The translations under genes were made by a program, and so were the position numbers. This document shows, in pieces, positions 1 through 6,480 of a stretch of DNA of 16,168 nt. The notes under the pieces were generated by a model. That model did no database searches, was not told the DNA's origin, and saw only the letters and a list, made by a program, of their open reading frames with translations. Within the stretch, counting starts at the first letter, position 1; the number at the start of each line of letters is the position of its first letter. The stretch is from UBA5189 sp035631615. Its GTDB lineage: Bacteria > Chloroflexota > Limnocylindria > Limnocylindrales > CSP1-4. Where the stretch lies: the NCBI GenBank assembly GCA_035631615.1, contig DASQIK010000054.1, positions 1 to 16,168 of the forward strand, written 5' to 3'.

Positions 1-25
1 CGGCCCGGGCGCCCGCATCGATTGC

Positions 26-1321
26 CTAGTGGGCGATGGGCTTGACCGCGAGGACCGTGTCCCACGCGCTGACCCACTCCGAGAAGTCGACGCAGGTGGT
101 GCCGCGGGAGTCCCCGCAGTCCGCGAGCGGCGTCTTCCAGAACTTCACCTGCTGCGCGTAGGCGGCGTCCGATGCGTGGTTGAAGTCGCAGAAGCCCTTG
201 TACCCGTACGCGCCCGGGTGGGCGTCCATCAGCGGGCACGCGGCCAGGTTGGCCGGCGCCTCGCCGAAGTACTCGGCGACCTGCTGCTGGGTGCTGGGCT
301 GGGACATCCAGTCCATCCACATCAGCATGCAGTTCGGGTGCTTGGCCGTCGACGACAGCATCCACGTGTCGGCCCAGCCGGTCGCGCCCTCGGTCGGCAG
401 GATCGCCTTGACCGGGATCGGCGGCGCCTCGGCCTGGAGCGCGCCGACCTGGTACGGCCACGTCGTCCCGATGACGGACAGGCCCTGCTCGAAGTCGGTG
501 ATCTGCTCGCCGTAGGTGCCCCAGTACTTGCCGATCAGGTTCGCGTGCTGTGCCTTCAGCAGGTCGACCGCCGCGTTGAACTGATCTCGCGTCAGCTCGT
601 AGGGGTCGGTGATGCCGAGGGCCGGGTTGGTCTTCTCGAGATACAGCGCCGCGTCGGCGATGTAGATCGCGTAGTTGTACGCGGTCACCTTGCCCGCGTA
701 CGCCGGGAGCGGGCTCGTCGCGAAGACGGCCGACCAGCTGGTCGGCGCGGCCGTCACGACCTTCGTGTTCCACATCAGCAGGTTCGCGCCCCAGCCGTGC
801 GAGAGGCCATAGTGGATCCCGTTGACCGTGTTGTGGACCGGGCTCTGCATCGGGCCCCAGAAGTGCTGCCACTCGGGGAACAGCTTCTGGACGTCGACCG
901 CCTGGACGAGGCCGTCCTTGATCAGCCTGATGGTCGCGTCGCCCGAGGCCGACAGGCCGTCGTAGCCGCCCTGCCGGATGAGGCTGACCATCTCGTCCGA
1001 GCTGCCGGCCTCCTTGCGGGTCTTGATCTGGCAGCCGGTCTTGGTCTCGAACGGGTGGACCCAGTCGTAGGACGCGACGTTCGAGCCGTCCTCGGCGTAG
1101 CCCGGCCAGATGATGATGTCGAGCTCGCCCTCACCCGGGCCGATCGACTCGATGACGTTGACGGCAGCAGCGGTCGCCCCCGGGGTTGCCGCGCCGGCCG
1201 TGCCGGGCGCGGTCGTGGCGGGTGCCCCCGTTGCCGGGACCGCCGATGGCGATCCCGACGAGCACGCTGCGGCAACGATCGCCGCCATGGCGATCAGGCC
1301 CCCGAGCTTGCGCTGGAACAT
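26..1321 (-). CDS. potD: Polyamine-type ABC transporter substrate-binding lipoprotein (PotD-like)
   Basis: Extracellular solute-binding protein of the spermidine/putrescine class, 431 aa. The N-terminus is a lipoprotein signal: positive residues (QRK), a hydrophobic stretch and VAAAC with the acylated Cys at 20. A Ser/Ala/Pro/Thr/Gly-rich tether (about 21-55) follows, as is usual in high-GC Gram-positive-type lipoproteins. The mature fold begins at ELDIIIWPGY and includes an early segment (ASGDATIRLIKDG) and WGTYGEQITDFEQG typical of the PotD family. A strong purine-rich ribosome site (GAGGAGGAGGG, 1335-1325 on the minus strand) lies 3 nt before the ATG. It sits 29 bp downstream of the ATPase gene, so the two are probably co-transcribed, with permeases expected past the left edge. 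The exact ligand (spermidine, putrescine or another cationic or organic solute) cannot be told from sequence alone. Cysteines near the C-terminus (LAAC, GFCDF, ADCGD, TTCVD) could form disulfides. Confidence 0.88.
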   Translation of the reverse strand: MFQRKLGGLIAMAAIVAAACSSGSPSAVPATGAPATTAPGTAGAATPGATAAAVNVIESIGPGEGELDIIIWPGYAEDGSNVASYDWVHPFETKTGCQIKTRKEAGSSDEMVSLIRQGGYDGLSASGDATIRLIKDGLVQAVDVQKLFPEWQHFWGPMQSPVHNTVNGIHYGLSHGWGANLLMWNTKVVTAAPTSWSAVFATSPLPAYAGKVTAYNYAIYIADAALYLEKTNPALGITDPYELTRDQFNAAVDLLKAQHANLIGKYWGTYGEQITDFEQGLSVIGTTWPYQVGALQAEAPPIPVKAILPTEGATGWADTWMLSSTAKHPNCMLMWMDWMSQPSTQQQVAEYFGEAPANLAACPLMDAHPGAYGYKGFCDFNHASDAAYAQQVKFWKTPLADCGDSRGTTCVDFSEWVSAWDTVLAVKPIAH

Positions 1322-1350
1322 GGTCCCTCCTCCTCAGCTGCGCTCCGGCG

Positions 1351-2487
1351 TCACTCCTGGACGCGGAGGACGTGCTGTCGCTTCCAGACCAGCCGCACCG
1401 GTCGACCCTGTGCGGCCAGCACCTCCATGGACGATGTGTGCAGGTTCTGCTGCGTGACCACCAGCTCGGAGCCGGCATCGAGCGCCACGATATAGCGCGT
1501 GTCCGGCCCCAGATAGACGACATTGCGGATCGTGCCGTCCGCGCCGACCTCGTCGTCGCCGACCGGCGAGCCCGGATCGGTGATCCGGATCTTCTCTGGG
1601 CGGACGGTGAACAGGCCGTCGCTGCCGACGAGGGCCGCCGCCGCGGCGCCGCGGAGCAGGTTGGAGGTGCCGACGAACCCGGCCACGAACGCCGTTGACG
1701 GCCGCTCGTACAGGTCGGCGGGCGTGCCCATCTGCTCGATCCTGCCGCGGTTGAACACGGCCAGGCGGTCGCTCATCGTGAGCGCCTCCTCCTGGTCATG
1801 GGTCACGTAGATGAACGTGATCCCGACCTCCTGCTGGATCGCCTTGAGCTCGAGCTGCATCTCCTCGCGGAGCTTGAGGTCAAGGGCGCCGAGGGGCTCG
1901 TCGAGGAGCAGCACGCGGGGCCGGTTGACGAGTGCCCGCGCGAGCGCGACGCGCTGCCGCTGCCCGCCCGAGAGCTGCGACGGCCTGCGGCCCTCGTAGC
2001 CCGCGAGCCGGACCATTGACAGCGCCTCGCCGACCCGCCGCGCGCGCTCGGGCTTCGGCACCTTCCGGACCGTCAGGCCGTAGGCCACGTTGTCGCCGAC
2101 CGTCATGTGCGGGAACAGCGCGTAGTCCTGGAAGACCGTGTTGACGTCGCGTTCGAACGGCGGCCTGCGGGTCACGTCGACCCCGTGCAGCCAGACGCGG
2201 CCCTCGGTCGGCAGCTCGAATCCCGCGATCATCCGGAGCGTCGTGGTCTTGCCCGAGCCCGATGGGCCGAGCATCGAGAAGAACTCGCCGTCGGCGATCT
2301 CGAGATCGATCCCGTCGACCGCCGCGACCACGCCGGTCTGGCCGGGCACGGGCGTGCCGCCGGAGCGGGCGACGCGCCGGCCCGCCTCGCCACCGAAGCG
2401 CTTGACGAGCCCGTCGAGGCGGACGGCCGCGACGCTGCCGGCGCCGCTCGCCACCTTCGCTGGTTGGGTCTGGATCAGGGTGGTCAA
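1351..2487 (-). CDS. potA: Polyamine-type ABC transporter ATP-binding protein (PotA-like)
   Basis: Cytoplasmic ATPase that drives the importer whose binding protein follows it. Numbered from the TTG start at 2487 (378 aa), it has Walker A GPSGSGKTT (74-82), Q-loop VFQDYALFP (Q at 120), signature LSGGQRQRVALARAL (from 172), Walker B VLLLDEP (192-198) and the switch His in THDQEEAL (230). A C-terminal TOBE-like region with FTVRPEKIRI follows. A TTG further upstream at 2553 would add 22 residues, but it is the TTGACA of a good -35 box, so I prefer 2487, which has GAGG 6 nt ahead. Oddity: about 20 residues (33-52, Gly/Arg/Pro-rich) are inserted between KRFGG and VVAAVDGIDLEI, where PotA proteins normally have only a few. 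Substrate assignment is by family and neighbour only. Confidence 0.87.
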   Translation of the reverse strand: MTTLIQTQPAKVASGAGSVAAVRLDGLVKRFGGEAGRRVARSGGTPVPGQTGVVAAVDGIDLEIADGEFFSMLGPSGSGKTTTLRMIAGFELPTEGRVWLHGVDVTRRPPFERDVNTVFQDYALFPHMTVGDNVAYGLTVRKVPKPERARRVGEALSMVRLAGYEGRRPSQLSGGQRQRVALARALVNRPRVLLLDEPLGALDLKLREEMQLELKAIQQEVGITFIYVTHDQEEALTMSDRLAVFNRGRIEQMGTPADLYERPSTAFVAGFVGTSNLLRGAAAAALVGSDGLFTVRPEKIRITDPGSPVGDDEVGADGTIRNVVYLGPDTRYIVALDAGSELVVTQQNLHTSSMEVLAAQGRPVRLVWKRQHVLRVQE

Positions 2488-2523
2488 GCGGTGCCTCGGT
2501 GCGAGCGACCCGTGGATCGCGGC

Positions 2524-2553
2524 ACTATCCGTGGGCGGCCGATGCCGTGTCAA
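2524..2553 (-). promoter_or_regulatory. Predicted sigma70-type promoter of potA-potD
   Basis: On the minus strand TTGACA (2553-2548) is followed after 18 bp by GATAGT (2529-2524). This places transcription start near 2517, about 30 nt before the preferred TTG start at 2487. The -35 is a perfect consensus match, and its TTG is what would otherwise be taken as a longer potA start codon. Confidence 0.6.
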
Positions 2554-2568
2554 GGTCGCGAGCGCCGG

Positions 2569-2577
2569 TGCTACCCT
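2569..2577 (+). promoter_or_regulatory. Possible extended -10 element of the ferredoxin gene
   Basis: TG-C-TACCCT (2569-2577) looks like an extended -10 element about 48 nt before the ferredoxin ATG. No convincing -35 is seen. It would be divergent from the potA promoter, whose -35 ends 16 bp away. Weak call. Confidence 0.3.
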
Positions 2578-2624
2578 TCGGGCGCCAAACGGGCGTCCAG
2601 CAGTCGAGAGGAGTCCTTCGGGTC

Positions 2625-2912
2625 ATGGCGTACGTCATCGCCGAGCCGTGCATCGACGTCCTGGACATCTCGTGCGTCTCGGTCTGTCCGGTCGACTGCA
2701 TCCACTACGAGGAAGGCGTCGATCGCAAGCTGTTCATCGACCCGAACGAGTGCATCGACTGCGGCGCGTGCGAGCCCGAATGCCCGGTCAACGCGATCTT
2801 CCCCGAGGACCAGGTCCCCGCCGAGTGGGCCAACTACACCCAGATTGACGCGACCTGGTTCACCGACCGCGCCGCGGCGCGCGGCGCCGTCGACCTCGCC
2901 AAGCCGCGCTGA
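2625..2912 (+). CDS. fdxA: 7Fe ferredoxin ([3Fe-4S]/[4Fe-4S])
   Basis: Small soluble electron carrier, 95 aa. Eight cysteines lie at 9, 17, 21, 25, 43, 46, 49 and 53. The first group (C9, C17, C21-P, with C25) has the wide first spacing of seven-iron ferredoxins. The second is the classic CxxCxxCxxxCP (CIDCGACEPECP). By analogy with Azotobacter FdI-type proteins, C9, C17 and C53 would hold the [3Fe-4S] cluster and C21, C43, C46, C49 the [4Fe-4S] cluster. C25 corresponds to the extra, non-ligand Cys. The tail PEDQVPAEWANY is typical of the family. The ATG at 2625 is chosen because the family begins MAYVI and GAGAGGAG (2606-2613) lies 11 nt upstream. An in-frame ATG at 2499 would add 42 unrelated residues. 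The redox partner is unknown, and the following proC is not an obvious one because it uses NAD(P)H. Confidence 0.93.
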   Translation: MAYVIAEPCIDVLDISCVSVCPVDCIHYEEGVDRKLFIDPNECIDCGACEPECPVNAIFPEDQVPAEWANYTQIDATWFTDRAAARGAVDLAKPR

Positions 2913-2933
2913 ACGCGGGCTGATTCCGGCGCG

Positions 2934-2960
2934 GCCCGCGCACTCGGCGACCGCGCGGGC
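2934..2960 (+). terminator. GC-rich hairpin after the ferredoxin gene (possible terminator)
   Basis: GCCCGCGC (2934-2941) and GCGCGGGC (2953-2960) form a perfect 8-bp stem with an 11-nt loop, 21 nt after the ferredoxin stop. No T-run follows, so it is not a canonical intrinsic terminator, though T-poor hairpins are common in very GC-rich genomes. Confidence 0.3.
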
Positions 2961-2977
2961 TCGGCGACCCCGCGGGC
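2944..2977. repeat. 17-bp tandem duplication
   Basis: TCGGCGACCGCGCGGGC (2944-2960) is followed directly by TCGGCGACCCCGCGGGC (2961-2977): two adjacent copies, identical at 16 of 17 positions. It lies in the ferredoxin-proC spacer and overlaps both hairpins there. It could be simple slippage or a repeated binding half-site. Confidence 0.7.
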
Positions 2978-2990
2978 GCCCGAGGCGCCC
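2974..2990 (+). terminator. Tight GC hairpin just before proC
   Basis: GGGCGCC (2974-2980), loop CGA, GGCGCCC (2984-2990): a perfect 7-bp stem with a 3-nt loop and no T-tract. It ends 5 nt before the predicted proC -10 box. It could help end ferredoxin transcripts. It also buries the only ribosome-site-like GAGG ahead of an alternative ATG at 2991, arguing against that start. Confidence 0.3.
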
Positions 2991-2994
2991 ATGG

Positions 2995-3000
2995 CATACT
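2995..3000 (+). promoter_or_regulatory. Predicted -10 box for a leaderless proC transcript
   Basis: CATACT (2995-3000) sits 8 nt before the ATG at 3009, the same geometry as the TATAGT before argC. Transcription would then begin at or next to the start codon. No -35 consensus is visible. Supported mainly by the recurrence of this arrangement in the window. Confidence 0.45.
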
Positions 3001-3008
3001 CCGCGCCC

Positions 3009-3875
3009 ATGTCCTCCCTTTCGGGTCGCACGATCGCAACCGTCGGCTCCGGCGTCATGGCCGAGGCGATCATCGCCGGCGTGCTCCGGGGCAACCTCGT
3101 CAGGCCCGACCAGATCGTCGCCAGCCACCCGCGCGCCGACCGGCGTGACGCGCTCGCGCGCGTCCACGGCGTGCGCACCGTTGACGGGAATGCCGCCGCG
3201 ATCGACGGCGCGGATGTCGTGCTGCTCGCGATCAAGCCCCAGATGCTGGCTCGCGTCGGGCGCGAGATTCGAGGTGGGCTCAAGCCGGGCCAGCTCGTGA
3301 TCAGCATCCTCGCGGGGGCGACCACCCGTGCCCTGATCGGCCACCTCGGGCATCGCGAGGTGGTCCGGAGCATGCCCAACACGCCCGCGCAGCTCGGCAA
3401 GGGCATGACCGTCTGGTACGCCACGCCCGAGACCTCCGCCGAGCAGCGCGAGCAGGCCGCGAGCCTCCTCGGCGCGCTCGGCGTCCAGATCGAGGTCGAC
3501 GACGAGAAGCTCGTCGCGATGGCCACCGCGGTGTCCGGCACCGGGCCGACGTATGTCTTCCTGGTCATGGAGGCGCTCATCGACGCCGCGGTCCACCTTG
3601 GCTTCGCGCGCCACGTCGCCCACGACCTCGTGGTCGAGACGCTCGAGGGGAGCACGCTCTTCGCGAAGCAGTCGGGGCTGCACCCGGCCGAGCTCCGGAA
3701 CATGGTCACCTCGCCCGGCGGCACGAGCGCAGCGGCGCTCCACGAGCTTGAATCAGGGCGCCTCCGGACGGTCCTGTCGGAGGCCGTGTGGGCCGCGTTC
3801 CGGCGGACGGTCGAGCTCGGCGACCAGCTCGAGGCCGGCGTCCCCGCCGATTCCGGCGAACGACCCGCCAGCTAG
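3009..3875 (+). CDS. proC: Pyrroline-5-carboxylate reductase
   Basis: Catalyses the last step of proline synthesis, NAD(P)H-dependent reduction of pyrroline-5-carboxylate. Length 288 aa from 3009, close to the usual 265-280. An N-terminal Rossmann segment TIATVGSGVMAEAII (8-22) has the GxGxMA signature, then AIKPQML (75-80) and RSMPNTPAQLGKGMT (120-134). The C-terminal dimer/active-site part has SGTGPTYVF (176-184) and the family signature VTSPGGTSAAAL (233-244). The ATG at 2991 is in frame and would add MAYSAP, but its GAGG is inside a hairpin and the -10 box lies downstream of it, so 3009 is preferred. The tail after about 272 (EAGVPADSGERPAS) is non-conserved. It converges on the DinB-like gene with a 6-bp gap. 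Confidence 0.93.
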   Translation: MSSLSGRTIATVGSGVMAEAIIAGVLRGNLVRPDQIVASHPRADRRDALARVHGVRTVDGNAAAIDGADVVLLAIKPQMLARVGREIRGGLKPGQLVISILAGATTRALIGHLGHREVVRSMPNTPAQLGKGMTVWYATPETSAEQREQAASLLGALGVQIEVDDEKLVAMATAVSGTGPTYVFLVMEALIDAAVHLGFARHVAHDLVVETLEGSTLFAKQSGLHPAELRNMVTSPGGTSAAALHELESGRLRTVLSEAVWAAFRRTVELGDQLEAGVPADSGERPAS

Positions 3876-3881
3876 CCGGGA

Positions 3882-4382
3882 TCAGCCGCCGGCGAGGATC
3901 TCGCGCAGCTGCGTGACGTGGCCCTCGGTATGGCCGACGAGGAACGGCTCGAGCATCTCCCGAACGGTCAGCTCGCCACGCGCCGGGTGCAGTCCGATTC
4001 GTGCAGCCTCGTCCTCCGTGAGCTCCCGCAGGCGCGCCGCGATCCGTGCCGCGTCCGCCTCGATGCGGCCGAACAGCTCACGCATCGGCAGGCTGCGATC
4101 ACGTCCGATGACGCCCAGCCGGAGCGTGTCGCTGGCGACCCGCCCGAACGGGACCGGCGTGCCGCCGTCGCCCGCGAGCACGCGCTCGATCTCACCCATC
4201 CAGTAGCGCAGGTACTCCTCGACGTGGGCCAGGAGCTCCGGCGGGCCCCAGCTCGCCTCGGGCTCGACGCCCCACACGTCGGCCAGCGGCCACGGCACCC
4301 CGGCTTCGACGTCGCCGCGGAGCGCCATCAGGTTCGCGGCCGCGTCCTCGAGTCGAACGACCTGACTGTCGAGGGCTCCCAT
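3882..4382 (-). CDS. DinB-family (DinB/YfiT-like) putative metal-binding protein
   Basis: 166-aa protein resembling the DinB four-helix-bundle superfamily, whose members bind a divalent metal through three histidines and often act as thiol-dependent transferases or have unknown roles. The likely triad is visible: H53 in helix 2 (PPELLAHVEEYLRYW) and H151/H155 in the last helix (HTEGHVTQLREIL). The ATG at 4382 (MGALDSQ) is preferred. An upstream in-frame start at 4424 would add 14 charged residues and overlap the aminotransferase stop. With 4382 the gap to the aminotransferase is 22 bp, so it is probably the last gene of the minus-strand unit. GACACT 7 nt before the ATG could be a weak separate leaderless promoter. 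The substrate is unknown, and the family name does not imply DNA damage induction here. Confidence 0.72.
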   Translation of the reverse strand: MGALDSQVVRLEDAAANLMALRGDVEAGVPWPLADVWGVEPEASWGPPELLAHVEEYLRYWMGEIERVLAGDGGTPVPFGRVASDTLRLGVIGRDRSLPMRELFGRIEADAARIAARLRELTEDEAARIGLHPARGELTVREMLEPFLVGHTEGHVTQLREILAGG

Positions 4383-4404
4383 CGATCGCAGTGTCGCACG
4401 GCCC

Positions 4405-5712
4405 TCAGCTCGACGCGAGGACACCCGCGAACACCCCCAGGCCCTCGTCGATCTCCGCCTCCGTCACGTCGAGCGGCGCCAGCCAGCGGACCACGTTGTG
4501 GGCTGCGCCACAGGTCAGGAGCAGGAGCCCGGCATCGGCGCAGCCGGCGATCACGCGGTCCGCGAGCTCGCCGTCTGGCGCCAGCGTGCCCCGGTCCCGG
4601 ATGAGCTCCACGCCGAGCATCAGGCCGCGTCCACGAACGTCGCCGATCCGCGGATCGCCGGCGGCGAGGTCGCGGAGGCCACGCTGAAGGCGCGTGCCGC
4701 ACTCGGCCGCGTTCCCGATGAGATCCTCCGCGGCGATGGTCTCGAGCACCGCCAGGCCCGCGGCGCACGACACCGGGTTGCCACCGAACGTCGAGCCGTG
4801 GGCGCCCTTGCCCCAGCGTTCGTGGAGCTCCCGGCCGGCCACGATCGCGCCGAGCGGCAGGCCGTTCGCGATGCCCTTCGCCGCGCACACGACGTCAGGG
4901 ACGATCCCGGCATGCTCGAACCCCCACATCCGTCCGGTCCGGCCGTAGCCGGTCTGGACCTCATCGGCGATGAGCAGGATCCCGTGGCGGTCCGCGCGCT
5001 CGCGGAGGCCCTGCAGGAATGCGACCGGCGCCGGCACGTAGCCGCCCTCACCCAGCACCGGCTCGATGAGGAACGCGGCGACGCTCCGGGGGTCGACCCC
5101 GGTCGCGAGGAACTCGTCGACGACGCCGAGGGCGGCCGCGGTGGCCGCGGCTTCGTCTCCTCCGTGCTCGCGGTAGGCCTGCGGGTAGGGCAGGAGCTGG
5201 ACATCGGGCAGGAGCGGTCCATGGCCCGCTCGATAGTTGGGGTTCGAGCTGGTCACGCTCAGCGCCCCGTAGGTCCGCCCGTGGAAGCCACCCTCGAAGG
5301 CCACGATCCAGGGCCGTCCGCTGGCTCGGCGCGCGAGCTTGAGGGCGCCCTCGATGGCCTCGGCGCCGGAGTTGCCGAAGAAGACGCTGTCGAGGGGCGC
5401 TGGCAGCGTCGCCACCAGTCGCTCCGCGAGCCGCGACACCGGCTCCGCGTAGCCGAGCCCGTTCATGACGTGGGTCAGTCGATCGACCTGGGCGTGGACC
5501 GCCGCGGAGACGCGCGGGTGGTGGTGGCCGAGGATCGTCGTCGCGATGCCGGTCGCGAAATCGAGGTAGGACCGGCCGTCGACGTCGAACAGGCGATGCC
5601 CCTCGCCGTGGCTCCAGTCGCGCTCGAAGTAGCGCGCCATCACCGGCGACAGGAATCGCCGGCCGGTCTCTCGCGCGTCCATCGGCTCCGTCATTCGTTC
5701 GGTCTCGGCCAC
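4405..5712 (-). CDS. Class III (fold type I) PLP aminotransferase, 4-aminobutyrate/acetylornithine type
   Basis: Pyridoxal-phosphate omega-aminotransferase, 435 aa from a GTG at 5712. An ATG at 5694 (6 residues shorter) is an equally possible start. Seen in order: YLDFATGIATTILGHHHP (49-66), phosphate-binding NSGAEA (114-119), GGFHGRTYGALS (141-152), PLP-ring Asp in ADEVQTGYGRTG (D250), Schiff-base Lys in CAAKGIANGLPLGA (K279) and STFGGNPVSCAA (307-318). Length and the LGYAEPVSRLAERL segment fit GabT-like enzymes slightly better than the about 400-aa ArgD. However, the neighbouring arg cluster lacks argD, so acetylornithine aminotransferase activity is a real alternative, as is dual use with GABA or putrescine-derived substrates. 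It is probably co-transcribed with the DUF5612-like gene (24-bp gap) and the DinB gene (22-bp gap). Confidence 0.85.
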   Translation of the reverse strand: MAETERMTEPMDARETGRRFLSPVMARYFERDWSHGEGHRLFDVDGRSYLDFATGIATTILGHHHPRVSAAVHAQVDRLTHVMNGLGYAEPVSRLAERLVATLPAPLDSVFFGNSGAEAIEGALKLARRASGRPWIVAFEGGFHGRTYGALSVTSSNPNYRAGHGPLLPDVQLLPYPQAYREHGGDEAAATAAALGVVDEFLATGVDPRSVAAFLIEPVLGEGGYVPAPVAFLQGLRERADRHGILLIADEVQTGYGRTGRMWGFEHAGIVPDVVCAAKGIANGLPLGAIVAGRELHERWGKGAHGSTFGGNPVSCAAGLAVLETIAAEDLIGNAAECGTRLQRGLRDLAAGDPRIGDVRGRGLMLGVELIRDRGTLAPDGELADRVIAGCADAGLLLLTCGAAHNVVRWLAPLDVTEAEIDEGLGVFAGVLASS

Positions 5713-5736
5713 GGCTCGCTCGCGCTCAATCCCGCG

Positions 5737-6480
5737 CTAATAGCGCCGCCCGCGCTGGCGCGCGAGCGTGAACCGGGCCGTGTCGGCGATGGCCATGACC
5801 GCCATCGTGCCGGCCTGCACGGGATCCGACACCACCAGGTCGGCGGCGCCGGGCACCGAGCCGGCCATGTTGAGCGATATCACGGGAATGCCCACCGCCC
5901 GGAGCTCGTGCACGGCCTTGGTGATCTCGCCGCCCATGATCGAGCCGGCGAGGACCAGGATGTGCGCCCGCGGCAGGTCGGCGACGGCCCGGACCGCGTC
6001 GGCAATCTGCCGCTCGCCGACGAGCGCGATCGTGTCGACGCTGATCCGCTCGCCTCGGAGGTTGTGGCGATCCGCCTCGGTCACGGCGCCGAGGTTGACC
6101 TGGGCGACCTGCGCACCGCCCCCGATGATGATCACGCGCTTGCCGAAGATCTGGCCGAGGGTCTTGCGCGCCTCCGCTTTCACCACGCCCCTCACGCCGC
6201 GGAGGAGCCGGGCCGCCGCGGCGCTGTCGAAGCTCCGGGTCTCGATGTCGAAGACCTTGGTGACGTTCGGCTCGCCGAGCGTCGCCGGGAACGTGTTGAT
6301 CGCGACGATCTCCGCCCCTGCGTCGCGCAGGGTGGTGATGAGCTCCGCCAGGTCCAGCTCCGGGGACGCCCGCACGCTCACCGCGCCGAGGCGTGCGCCC
6401 GGCTCGGGCAGCTGGAGGTCCGGCAGGTCACCGGGCTGCTGGGGGCCGGCGCTCACCGGCGCACTATAGTCGTCGGCCAT
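5737..6480 (-). CDS. Conserved protein of unknown function, ACT-like N-terminus plus DUF5612-like domain
   Basis: 247 aa from the ATG at 6480; upstream in-frame starts up to 6516 would overlap argC more. Residues 1-28 are Pro/Gln/Gly-rich and probably disordered. Residues 30-104 show an ACT-like beta-alpha-beta-beta-alpha-beta pattern (ARLGAVSVRASP, then AELITTLRDAGAEIVAINTF, and FDIETRSFDS). Then comes a strongly conserved-looking domain: FGKRVIIIGGGAQVAQV (112-128), SVDTIALVGE (147-156), ILVLAGSIMGGEITKAV (174-190) and GIPVISLNMAGSVPGAADLV (197-216). From memory this resembles proteins annotated DUF5612 in methanogens. No function is known to me. The glycine-rich turn suggests nucleotide or dinucleotide binding and the ACT-like part suggests an amino-acid sensor; both are inference. 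Its start codon overlaps that of argC on the other strand. Confidence 0.75.
   Translation of the reverse strand: MADDYSAPVSAGPQQPGDLPDLQLPEPGARLGAVSVRASPELDLAELITTLRDAGAEIVAINTFPATLGEPNVTKVFDIETRSFDSAAAARLLRGVRGVVKAEARKTLGQIFGKRVIIIGGGAQVAQVNLGAVTEADRHNLRGERISVDTIALVGERQIADAVRAVADLPRAHILVLAGSIMGGEITKAVHELRAVGIPVISLNMAGSVPGAADLVVSDPVQAGTMAVMAIADTARFTLARQRGRRY
6465..6470 (+). promoter_or_regulatory. Predicted -10 box for leaderless argC transcript
   Basis: TATAGT (6465-6470) lies 8 nt before the argC ATG, within the first codons of the divergent DUF5612-like gene. No ribosome site lies between it and the start codon, so a leaderless argCJB mRNA is likely. No -35 consensus and no ARG-box palindrome is visible nearby. 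Confidence 0.6.
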
